In this document: piece by piece, positions 1 through 5,731 of the stretch
How positions within the stretch are numbered: position 1 is the first letter of the stretch
How the letters are laid out: each line of letters opens with the position of its first letter
Origin: Candidatus Omnitrophota bacterium
GTDB lineage: Bacteria; Omnitrophota; Omnitrophia; Omnitrophales; Aquincolibacteriaceae
Assembly (NCBI GenBank): GCA_023247135.1
Contig: JAHFHB010000130.1
Coordinates: 1 to 6,010, forward strand
Reading direction: 5' to 3'
Length of the DNA: 6,010 nucleotides
Notes under the pieces: generated by a model
What the model saw: only the letters and a program-made list of their open reading frames with translations
Databases searched by the model: none
Told to the model about the DNA's origin: nothing
Made by a program: the position numbers and the translations under genes

Positions 1-428
1 TCAAGGTTTTCTTCCTTGCCGCTTAGAACTTCTTCCAGCGTCAGGGTGACCGCCATTTCAAGATCCGCGCCGCGCCGGGCGCGGCCGCGGCCGCCGCCGC
101 GCTGCGGGCCGCCGCCGAAAAAATCCTCGAAAATATCGCCAAAAACATCGCCAAACCCGCGGAAGGCGTCTTCAAAACCCTCGAACCCCTGAAAGCCCCG
201 GCCTCCCATGGAATGGCCGAACTGGTCGTACTGCGCACGCTTTTCAGGATCACTCAAAACAGCGTAGGCCTCGGCCGCTTCCTTGAAACTATCCTCGGCC
301 GCTTTATTCCCCGGATTGCGGTCGGGGTGATGCTGCATGGCAAGTTTGCGGTAAGACTTTTTGATATCTTCGGCACCGGCGCCGCGATCGACGCCGAGCA
401 CTTGATAATAATCACGTTTTTGGGCCAT
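1..428 (-). CDS. dnaJ: Chaperone protein DnaJ (Hsp40), N-terminal part, runs off the window
   Basis: DnaJ is the J-domain co-chaperone that delivers unfolded clients to DnaK and stimulates its ATPase in the cytosol. Reading down from the ATG at 428-426 gives 142 residues with no stop before the window edge. Residues 5-70 form a canonical J domain: RDYYQVLGV at the start, the essential HPD triad at 34-36, and the helix-IV region ending in KRAQYDQFG. Residues 71-120 are the Gly/Phe-rich linker, with the typical DIF motif at 98-100, followed by a Gly/Arg-rich stretch. From about 120 (RRGADLEMAVTLTLEEVLSG) the first beta-strand of C-terminal domain I begins. The zinc-finger CXXCXGXG repeats expected for a type I DnaJ would lie beyond base 1 and cannot be seen. 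The start follows grpE by 26 bases, with only a weak purine-rich ribosome site (AAAGAAAG). dnaK, which usually sits between grpE and dnaJ, is absent here. Family identity is certain; whether it is a full type I DnaJ is inferred. Confidence 0.96.
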   Translation of the reverse strand, partial: MAQKRDYYQVLGVDRGAGAEDIKKSYRKLAMQHHPDRNPGNKAAEDSFKEAAEAYAVLSDPEKRAQYDQFGHSMGGRGFQGFEGFEDAFRGFGDVFGDIFEDFFGGGPQRGGGRGRARRGADLEMAVTLTLEEVLSGKEENL

Positions 429-454
429 GGATTAAAAACTTTCTTTGGAAGGGC

Positions 455-1054
455 TCAGTGGCCGCCGGCATCCCCGGATTCGGAAATACGCACGCGGACC
501 TTGGCAGCACGCAGAAGCTTTTCACCCAGCAGGTAACCGGCTTCAATTTCATCGACAATCTCGTGATCGCGGCCGGCCTCTTTCACAAAACCAATGGATT
601 CATGCAGGTGCGGATCAAAAATCTTTCCGGCTGTTTCGATCCGCATCAGTCCCTGGCTTTTGAGAATTTCACCGAATTGTTTCACCACCCTCTGGATCCC
701 GGCCACGAGATTTTTGGCGCTGCCGCCCTGATCGTTATCGGCCGCATGCATCATGGCCCGCTCCAGATTATCAATCACCGGCAGAAGACTGCGCAAAATA
801 GCCTCGCGGCTGTACTGCACGAATTCTTCACGCTCGCGCACAAGCCTTTTTTTAGCGTTCTCATAATCGGCCGCGCTTCGCATGAGTTTGTCCTTCAGGC
901 CTTCAAGTTCTTCCAGCCTTTGGGTCAGCGCCTCATAGTCAGCGCGCGGCACAGAAATATTCTGTCCGGCCTCGCCCGGCCCCTGGGCCTCAGGGGTTTT
1001 GGCGCTGCCGGATGCTGGGTCCGAAGGCTGAAGCGTTTCATCTTTTTTACTCAT
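455..1054 (-). CDS. grpE: Nucleotide exchange factor GrpE
   Basis: GrpE releases ADP from DnaK and so resets the Hsp70 cycle in the cytosol. The protein has 199 residues, a normal family length. Residues 1-35 are a polar, disordered tail rich in Pro, Gly and Ala. Residues about 38-88 form the long dimeric coiled coil (RADYEALTQRLEELEGLKDK onward). The four-helix-bundle signature LLPVIDNLERA lies at 90-100. The C-terminal beta domain that contacts DnaK carries FDPHLHES at 146-153 and GYLLGEKLLRAAKVRV at 173-188, close to the family signature. I chose the ATG at 1054-1052 because MSKKDE is a typical GrpE start, a GGGGAG ribosome site lies at 1065-1070 (10-base spacing), and the resulting ATGAGTAA overlap with the hrcA stop indicates translational coupling. 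An in-frame ATG at 1087 would add 11 residues but would place that ribosome site inside the gene. Confidence 0.96.
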   Translation of the reverse strand: MSKKDETLQPSDPASGSAKTPEAQGPGEAGQNISVPRADYEALTQRLEELEGLKDKLMRSAADYENAKKRLVREREEFVQYSREAILRSLLPVIDNLERAMMHAADNDQGGSAKNLVAGIQRVVKQFGEILKSQGLMRIETAGKIFDPHLHESIGFVKEAGRDHEIVDEIEAGYLLGEKLLRAAKVRVRISESGDAGGH

Positions 1055-1814
1055 GGAAATCCGTCTCCCCTTTCTCGAAAAACTCATTCATCAGAACAGT
1101 CATTTGCCTGACTTTCGCAATAATTTTTGCGTAAGGCATGCGCCGCGGGCCGATCACCGCCACCAACCCGCTGACCCGCTCTGAGTTCAAACAGCGGCCG
1201 CTGACCACGGAACATTCATGAAAGTTCTCAAGCCCGTTTTCATGTCCGACGCTCACCCGAATATCTGACGAGTACCCCTGCGCAAGCAAGGCGTCCATCA
1301 AACGGTTTCTTTCTTCAAAGGCCGTCAGCACCGGCCGCAGTTTCTGAATATTCTGAAATTCAGGTTTTTCAAGCAGGTAGGCCGAACCTTGCAGAAATAA
1401 ACGCTGCCGCTTCTCCCCGGTCGGCAATGTTTCAACCAGCAGAACCACGCCGGCCTCGCGCACACAGGCCGAAAGCTGCCGGACGATCATGTCCGCTAGT
1501 TCCGCGCGTTCAGCTTTTAGACTCGCCGGCATCTCCGTCTCCTGCGCACGGCCGTCCGGAACATCTTTTAAAACCGCGTGGTCGAGATAGTATCGATAAC
1601 CGGAGTCCGTTGGAATGCGTCCGGCGGAAACATGCGGCTGAGCCAAATAACCGAATTCCTCCAAATGCCCCATCTCCGTGCGAATGGTCGCTGGGGAAAA
1701 ATCCATGTCGTACGCCTGCGTAAGCAGACGCGACCCCACCGGCTGGGCGCTCTCGATGTGCGCATCCACGGTACGGTTTAAAATGACGGATTGGCGGCTC
1801 GTCAAGGATTGCAT
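1047..1814 (-). CDS. hrcA: Heat-inducible transcription repressor HrcA, compact form
   Basis: HrcA represses groE and dnaK operons by binding the CIRCE operator and is kept active by GroEL. Residues 1-80 match the N-terminal winged-helix DNA-binding domain: LTSRQSVILNRTVDAHIESA, QPVGSR at 24-29, SPATIRTEMGHLEEFGYL, and SAGRIPTDSGYRYYLDH. The C-terminal part also matches the family: EKPEFQNIQKLRPVLTAFEE, IRVSVGHEN and LVAVIGPRRMPYAKIIAKVR. The protein is only 255 residues, against about 340 for characterised HrcA. By recalled alignment with the Bacillus protein, about 90 residues are missing between roughly residues 115 and 140, covering much of the GAF-like domain and its inserted dimerising segment. 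The reading frame is intact and both ends fit, so this looks like a genuinely shortened protein. The ATG at 1814-1812 fits the family N-terminus but has no clear ribosome site. The gene lies 50 bases after the lipoprotein gene and overlaps grpE by 8 bases. Confidence 0.9.
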   Translation of the reverse strand: MQSLTSRQSVILNRTVDAHIESAQPVGSRLLTQAYDMDFSPATIRTEMGHLEEFGYLAQPHVSAGRIPTDSGYRYYLDHAVLKDVPDGRAQETEMPASLKAERAELADMIVRQLSACVREAGVVLLVETLPTGEKRQRLFLQGSAYLLEKPEFQNIQKLRPVLTAFEERNRLMDALLAQGYSSDIRVSVGHENGLENFHECSVVSGRCLNSERVSGLVAVIGPRRMPYAKIIAKVRQMTVLMNEFFEKGETDFHE

Positions 1815-1821
1815 GAGGCCT

Positions 1822-1850
1822 ATGATAGCAAAATTCAGGGACGGATTGAA
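1822..1850 (-). promoter_or_regulatory. Weak candidate promoter for hrcA-grpE-dnaJ
   Basis: On the minus strand an extended -10 element, TGCTATCAT, ends at 1822. The hexamer TATCAT occupies 1827-1822 and matches TATAAT at five of six positions. Seventeen bases upstream lies TTCAAT (1850-1845), a poor -35 match at three of six. Transcription would begin within a base or two of the hrcA ATG, giving a nearly leaderless message, which agrees with the lack of a ribosome site there. No CIRCE repeat (TTAGCACTC, nine bases, GAGTGCTAA) is present here. Read-through from the upstream ftsH promoter is the alternative. Confidence 0.35.
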
Positions 1851-1864
1851 GGAGAAGCTTGCCG

Positions 1865-3226
1865 CTATATTTTAGTGAAGGACAACAGACCCGCCATGTC
1901 GACTTGTTTACGGCGAAAGAGCTCGAGCTGGTCCTTTTTCAAAATCCAGGGAACGCCCGCATCCGACACGTTCAGGCTTACACGGTCAAAATCCCCGAAG
2001 TTATAATTTCTCACAAGATCCACAAACTCACGAAAGGCGAGATTCAGCGCGTAGAGCATGTCCTCATGGTTCAGCACCGCGCCCCCCTGTTCCGCATTGG
2101 GGTCGCGCAGCTGGCTCTGGATGTTCATGGAAAAAACACCCAGCTTGGTATTTTCCGTAAAATCAAATTCCGCCTTGATCGCGTAAAAAGTATTCTGGAT
2201 GCGTTCATCGGCGGCATAGATGGCCTGCATGCGCCGCGTCAACTGCTCGCCCAAAGATGTCCCCAGGTGAATGGGCGCCAAAGGAAATTCTTCTTTCCAC
2301 TCTGCAAGGTTCTTGTCGAGCTGCAGCTCGGAAGGAAACGAGATCTTGTTCCAGTGGCCCTGTTCATCGCGGTACTGAAACGGAATCACGCGGGCAATAC
2401 GGGGTTCTTCCCCCTTGCCAAGAATGATGATGAAAAGATATTCCAGGCTGGCGTCTCCCAGCGGGGCGCCGCTTTTCAACGTGGGGCGAACCTTGGTATA
2501 GACCACGGCGCCGCTCTTATCCAGATCGATACTGCGGATATCCTCGATTTTCCAGTTCACACCGGCCGCCGAACGGGGTTGCCCGGCCGGCACCGCGTCA
2601 AAAAACAGGTGGCTCAGCGCCTGGGTGGTCAGCGCCTGTTTGAAATATTTTGTTTTAACGTTTTCAAGGGGCTGTGTTTCCAGATCGCGGTAAAAAGCGC
2701 GCACAGGCTTGTGCCAAAGCACGGCCTGATTCAAGTGCAGCTCGTGCACAATGCGCAGGCGGTATTCCGTGCGGGAAATATCCCAGATGCGCACACGTTT
2801 GATGTCATCCAGATAGCCTTTGATCACAAGCTGCAGCCCGCTGTTGTCAACGTCCGTCACTTGCAGCACATAAAACCGGAAATTTTTGTCGGCGCTCATC
2901 ATCACACGCGACAAGGCAAACAGCAGGTCTTCGATTTTCTCAATGGCTTCCGCGGAGGGCTGGAAAAATTTGTCGATATTTTCAACACGGCCGGATTTCA
3001 GCGCATCGCGCAGGCCGTTGCCAAAAAGATTGCCGAAGGGGAGGTAAACGCCGATCGTGTCCTCGGCGGTCTTGACTTGGATGTTTTCAATGCCGTACTC
3101 TTTACGGCAAATGTCCTGGAGCGATTGCTGGATGCTGGATGCCTGGTAGCTCTTGGAACAGCCTGCAGCCGTCATCCCCAGAAACAAAGCGACAAGCAGT
3201 GAAGCAGCCGCCTTAGACTTCAACAT
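1865..3226 (-). CDS. Predicted lipoprotein of unknown function, coupled to ftsH
   Basis: I do not recognise a named family. The 453-residue product starts with a lipoprotein signal: MLKSK, a hydrophobic stretch at 6-18 (AAASLLVALFLGM), and a lipobox-like AAGC ending at Cys23. Position -3 of the lipobox is Ala rather than the more usual Leu. Ser24 and Lys25 follow the cysteine, so there is no inner-membrane-retention Asp; by the E. coli rule it would go to the outer membrane, though this may not hold in this phylum. The mature part is soluble alpha/beta with no further membrane span. Two segments, about 40-160 and 345-440, share a similar layout of strands, a long helix (AIEKIEDLLFALSRVMM and EDMLYALNLAFREFVDLVRN) and more strands, which may reflect an old duplication. 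The start lies 3 bases after the ftsH stop with no ribosome site of its own, which implies translational coupling and perhaps a shared envelope quality-control role. Confidence 0.8.
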   Translation of the reverse strand: MLKSKAAASLLVALFLGMTAAGCSKSYQASSIQQSLQDICRKEYGIENIQVKTAEDTIGVYLPFGNLFGNGLRDALKSGRVENIDKFFQPSAEAIEKIEDLLFALSRVMMSADKNFRFYVLQVTDVDNSGLQLVIKGYLDDIKRVRIWDISRTEYRLRIVHELHLNQAVLWHKPVRAFYRDLETQPLENVKTKYFKQALTTQALSHLFFDAVPAGQPRSAAGVNWKIEDIRSIDLDKSGAVVYTKVRPTLKSGAPLGDASLEYLFIIILGKGEEPRIARVIPFQYRDEQGHWNKISFPSELQLDKNLAEWKEEFPLAPIHLGTSLGEQLTRRMQAIYAADERIQNTFYAIKAEFDFTENTKLGVFSMNIQSQLRDPNAEQGGAVLNHEDMLYALNLAFREFVDLVRNYNFGDFDRVSLNVSDAGVPWILKKDQLELFRRKQVDMAGLLSFTKI

Positions 3227-3229
3227 AAA

Positions 3230-4912
3230 TCAGACAGGCTTGCCGGACCAGGGTGCGCCATCCCGGCCGCCTTCCTCCTTCATTCCGCTTGCGTTTCCGC
3301 CGAACCGGCGCGGATTGGACTTTCCGTATTCCGCGAAAATCGCCTCAATGCGGTCGTATTCGAGTTCTTCCTTGAGAAGCAATTCATGCGCGAACCTTTC
3401 AAAAAGATTATTTTCGGTGCGCAGAAGTTCTTCCACTTCCTTCAGGCACTTTTTGATCAACTGGTCGGTGTCCAGATTCAAACGGTTCTTGGTGTCTTCC
3501 GAGAGCTGTTCATTGGGTATCGCCGTATAATCCCCCACAAGCCCCGCGGGTCCCATGCCGCAGCGCCACACCATGTGATGCGCAATCATCATGGCTTTTT
3601 TGAAATCCGAGGAAACACCGTTGGTGGTCACGCCGAATTTTACTTTTTCCGCCGCATACCCGGCCAGACAAACTTTGATGTCGGCCATGAGCGAGTCAAA
3701 ATCGTCGCTATGCCACTCTTCCATCGCCGTGGGGTGGACCACGCCCAGGGACGATTTTCTCGGAATAATGGACGCTTTAAAAACGTCATCACGCGGATGC
3801 AAAAGGAACGTCACGATCAGGTGGCCGGTTTCGTGATACGCAGTCATTTCTTTTTCGCGCTGGTTGACGGTGATTTTATTTTTCTGCCCAAGCTCAATGC
3901 GCTCGATGGCTTCAGAAATATCTTCCAGGGTGATGCGGTCTTTCTTGTTGCGCACAGAAATCAGGGCCGACTCTTTGACGATATTTTCGATTTCAGCCGG
4001 CGTCTTGCCAACGGCCTTGCGCGCCAGGCGGCCCACATCAATCGCCGGGTCGTGTTTGACTTTGCGCAGGTAGTATTCAAAAAGTTTTTGCCGGCCTTCG
4101 AGCCCGGGCCGAGAAATATAAACCTTCCGGTCAAAGCGGCCTGGGCGCAGCAAGGCTTCATCCAGAATATCCTCACTCGCATTCGTCGCGCCAATGACGA
4201 TAACGTTTTCGGCGGCTCCGCTCAGTCCGTCCATTTCAACCAGCAGCTGGTTTTGCGTAGTATTCGTTTCGTTGCCGCCGAACTGGTTAAAAACGCGCTT
4301 ATGTCCCATCGCATCCATTTCATCGATGAAAATAATACAGCCGCCGAAACCGTAGGCCAGACTGCGCGCCTTTTTAAAAAGGCCGCGAATGCGGCTGGAG
4401 CCCACGCCCACGAAGACCTCGTTAAACTCGCTGGCCGCCATCGATAAAAACGGCAGGCCGGACTCTGTGGCAATGGCTTTGGCAAGATAGGTCTTGCCGC
4501 ATCCAGGCGGCCCGATCATCAAAATACCGCGCAGAATTTTCCCGCCGATTTGTTTCAGCTTGGCATGATCCCGGATAAGTTGGACGACTTCCCAGGATTC
4601 TTCTTTTGCTTCATCAATGCCGATCACATCGGAAAAACGGATATTGACGTCTTTGCCTTTGATATCTTTCTTGTCCATTTTCGTGAGGCCGCCGCTGAAG
4701 ACGATCATGTACATGTAAACAAAAATGACGGCGTGAATCATGCCCATCAGGAGCGTAATGGGCAGTTGCGCCAGGGTGATATTGCGATAGTAACTTTCCA
4801 GCGACATCATGCCCCAGACGGAAAGCACGACCAGAAGCAGAACCCCGAGGGTAATGAGGATCTTGGTTTTGTAATTCAGGAAATGCATTTTCAGGCGGCG
4901 GTAACGATTCAT
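3230..4912 (-). CDS. ftsH: FtsH-type membrane AAA+ zinc metalloprotease, compact and divergent
   Basis: FtsH is a hexameric inner-membrane protease that unfolds proteins with ATP and degrades them on the cytosolic side. The N-terminus is basic (residues 1-17). Two predicted membrane spans lie at about 18-36 and 51-72, joined by only about 14 residues; typical FtsH has some 70 or more there as a periplasmic domain. The AAA+ module shows Walker A GPPGCGKT at 134-141, the pore loop FVGV at 167-170, Walker B IIFIDEMD at 193-200, sensor 1 GATN at 241-244, and arginine fingers R256 and R259 in LLRPGRFDR. The M41 protease has HETGH at 360-364 (catalytic Glu361) and the probable third zinc ligand Asp436. 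Both activities therefore look intact. Divergent points are MDGL in place of MDGF (227-230) and GKTPAEI in place of GFSGADL (302-308). Length is 560 residues against the usual 600-650. A GGAG site (4920-4923) sits 7 bases before the ATG. A canonical FtsH elsewhere in the genome is possible. Confidence 0.93.
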   Translation of the reverse strand: MNRYRRLKMHFLNYKTKILITLGVLLLVVLSVWGMMSLESYYRNITLAQLPITLLMGMIHAVIFVYMYMIVFSGGLTKMDKKDIKGKDVNIRFSDVIGIDEAKEESWEVVQLIRDHAKLKQIGGKILRGILMIGPPGCGKTYLAKAIATESGLPFLSMAASEFNEVFVGVGSSRIRGLFKKARSLAYGFGGCIIFIDEMDAMGHKRVFNQFGGNETNTTQNQLLVEMDGLSGAAENVIVIGATNASEDILDEALLRPGRFDRKVYISRPGLEGRQKLFEYYLRKVKHDPAIDVGRLARKAVGKTPAEIENIVKESALISVRNKKDRITLEDISEAIERIELGQKNKITVNQREKEMTAYHETGHLIVTFLLHPRDDVFKASIIPRKSSLGVVHPTAMEEWHSDDFDSLMADIKVCLAGYAAEKVKFGVTTNGVSSDFKKAMMIAHHMVWRCGMGPAGLVGDYTAIPNEQLSEDTKNRLNLDTDQLIKKCLKEVEELLRTENNLFERFAHELLLKEELEYDRIEAIFAEYGKSNPRRFGGNASGMKEEGGRDGAPWSGKPV

Positions 4913-4919
4913 AAAAAAT

Positions 4920-4923
4920 CTCC
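4920..4923 (-). promoter_or_regulatory. Ribosome binding site of ftsH
   Basis: On the minus strand GGAG lies 7 bases before the ATG at 4912-4910. It supports this start over the internal Met9, whose upstream sequence lacks such a site and whose use would remove part of the basic N-terminus. Confidence 0.75.
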
Positions 4924-4986
4924 GATCTTGTCCGTGTTTGGATTTCTTAATTATGAAGACATAAAAACTTTTTAAACAGAGCGGTC

Positions 4987-5016
4987 ACTATACCTTTAAC
5001 AGTGAAGTGTTGTCAA
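4987..5016 (-). promoter_or_regulatory. Strong sigma70-type promoter of ftsH
   Basis: On the minus strand a perfect -35 hexamer, TTGACA (5016-5011), is followed after 18 bases by TATAGT (4992-4987), a five-of-six match to the -10 consensus. Transcription would start near 4980, leaving an untranslated leader of about 68 bases before the ftsH ATG. The elements lie in the only AT-rich intergenic gap of the window, downstream of the preceding gene's stop codon. This is the best promoter in the window and probably drives ftsH with the lipoprotein gene, and perhaps hrcA-grpE-dnaJ by read-through. The form is that of a housekeeping promoter rather than a heat-shock sigma32 one. Confidence 0.8.
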
Positions 5017-5037
5017 TTACACGTCTGGCAAACACTA

Positions 5038-5060
5038 AAATCAAAGATCAACTCAGATCT
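5038..5060 (-). terminator. Weak possible terminator after the small membrane-protein gene
   Basis: The minus strand can form a five-base-pair stem, AGATC with GATCT, around a six-base loop (5060-5045). It overlaps the stop codon of the upstream gene and is followed by the T-rich stretch TTGATTTT. The stem is short and AT-containing and the T tract is interrupted, so termination would be inefficient. The position between one gene and the strong promoter of the next is what makes it worth noting. Confidence 0.3.
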
Positions 5061-5610
5061 CTTCCCACCAATCTTTATCTTTTTTATCGGAACCTGCCAC
5101 CGCGGCCTCCTTTTCAGAAACATTGCCTTTCCCGGCCGGAGCGGCAGTATCCTCTGCATTATCGGCTTTGCCTGAAATTTGTTCATCCTGATCTTCGTCT
5201 GCAAACTCATCCCGGCTGTTCTCTTCTTGCGGCAAAGCGTCGGGAGCTTTGGGAGCCGGCTTGGGTTCATCCACTTCCGTGACGCCAAAAGGTTCCTCCG
5301 GCTCCTTTGTTTTTGCCGGTTCCGCCGGAGCCTGAACCCCCACCGGCGACTTACTCATAAAACCATTGCCCCCGCCGTACCAGCCAAACTGCGGCGTCGC
5401 GGGCCCTTTTTCCCCGTCTTTGATTTCTTCCATTTTATCCTTGAGTTTGATCGGGTCTGTCTGCGTGCGCAGAATTGCACTCTTGCGGCGGCGAACCGTC
5501 GCCGTGTTGAGCATAAAAATAACCACTAGCAGAAGGATAAGAAAACCAGCAGGCAGGCGGCCACACCACGGCCTCCCTGAAAATTTCTTACAAAAAATCC
5601 GGAAACTCAT
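5053..5610 (-). CDS. Small membrane-anchored protein with long acidic, Pro/Ala-rich tail
   Basis: I do not recognise a family. The 185-residue product begins with a basic segment (residues 1-20, six Arg/Lys), then one hydrophobic span at about 21-35 (AGFLILLLVVIFMLN). A second basic patch (VRRRKS, 39-44) follows. Residues 50-95 include a Lys/Glu-rich helix-like stretch and a Gly-rich turn, FGWYGGGNGF. From about 92 to the end the chain is low-complexity, rich in Glu, Asp, Pro, Ala and Lys and probably disordered. It ends in the distinctive KDWWEEI. With basic residues on both flanks, the orientation of the tail is not clear. I chose the ATG at 5610-5608 because an AAGGA ribosome site lies 7 bases upstream (5618-5622); an in-frame ATG at 5691 would add 27 residues but has no comparable site. 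The gene lies just before the ftsH promoter, so a link to FtsH is possible but unproven. Confidence 0.72.
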   Translation of the reverse strand: MSFRIFCKKFSGRPWCGRLPAGFLILLLVVIFMLNTATVRRRKSAILRTQTDPIKLKDKMEEIKDGEKGPATPQFGWYGGGNGFMSKSPVGVQAPAEPAKTKEPEEPFGVTEVDEPKPAPKAPDALPQEENSRDEFADEDQDEQISGKADNAEDTAAPAGKGNVSEKEAAVAGSDKKDKDWWEEI

Positions 5611-5617
5611 ATTGAAG

Positions 5618-5622
5618 TCCTT
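5618..5622 (-). promoter_or_regulatory. Ribosome binding site deciding the start of the small membrane protein
   Basis: On the minus strand AAGGA lies exactly 7 bases before the ATG at 5610. It favours the 185-residue form, in which the membrane span follows 20 residues after the start. Confidence 0.7.
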
Positions 5623-5632
5623 GGGTAGACAG

Positions 5633-5670
5633 AAAAACCACGCGGCTCGCGCCTTCCTCTCCGTAGAGAA
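5633..5670 (-). terminator. Hairpin region with T tract between uvrA and the next gene
   Basis: Two adjacent stems are possible on the minus strand. The first is TTCTCT and AGAGGA around ACGG (5670-5655), six pairs including one G-T. The second is a GC-rich GCGCG and CGCGT around AGC (about 5652-5640), which is followed by GG and five T residues (5637-5633). The second could be a rho-independent terminator for uvrA. However, it lies downstream of the candidate promoter at 5703-5731, so it could instead act as an attenuator or be a structured leader of the small membrane-protein gene. The stem is short, so confidence is low. Confidence 0.3.
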
Positions 5671-5702
5671 CCCGATCCCTTCGCAAGTCATGCTCTAGTC
5701 AA

Positions 5703-5731
5703 AGGATACACCTACGAAAGGCTATTTTCAA
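5703..5731 (-). promoter_or_regulatory. Candidate promoter overlapping the uvrA stop
   Basis: On the minus strand TTGAAA (5731-5726, five of six to the -35 consensus) is followed after 17 bases by TATCCT (5708-5703, four of six to the -10 consensus). The -35 element overlaps the uvrA stop codon. Transcription would start near 5696, giving a leader of about 85 bases before the small membrane-protein ATG. Confidence 0.42.

Noticed and set aside
60..120. Very GC-rich, repeat-like stretch
   Set aside because: It encodes the Gly/Arg-rich linker of DnaJ and is explained by Gly, Arg and Ala codons.
458..1111. Plus-strand open frame (217 codons) opposite grpE
   Set aside because: GrpE on the minus strand is certain from its signatures, and the plus-strand translation resembles no protein.
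1859..3202. Long plus-strand open frame (447 codons) opposite the lipoprotein gene
   Set aside because: It is an antisense shadow. The minus-strand frame has a lipoprotein signal, a normal soluble-protein composition and tight spacing to ftsH, while the plus-strand product has no recognisable domain, an odd His/Gln/Arg-rich composition and no ribosome site.
3386..4447. Plus-strand open frame (353 codons) opposite ftsH
   Set aside because: The opposite strand carries unmistakable AAA+ and M41 protease motifs; the antisense frame is an effect of codon bias.
4951..4962. Three-codon reading frame (Met-Ser-Ser-stop) in the ftsH leader
   Set aside because: It has no ribosome site, and such short frames are expected by chance.
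4962..4974. Palindrome TAAAAACTTTTTA in the ftsH leader
   Set aside because: With a one-base centre it cannot form a hairpin of its full length, and AT-rich runs of this kind are common in intergenic DNA.
4998..5011. Imperfect inverted repeat AACAGTGAAGTGTT in the ftsH promoter spacer
   Set aside because: The arms are only four bases, too short to claim an operator without a second copy or conservation.
5611..5691. Upstream ATG extending the small membrane protein by 27 residues
   Set aside because: It would start almost at the predicted transcription start with no ribosome site, while the ATG at 5610 has AAGGA at ideal spacing.
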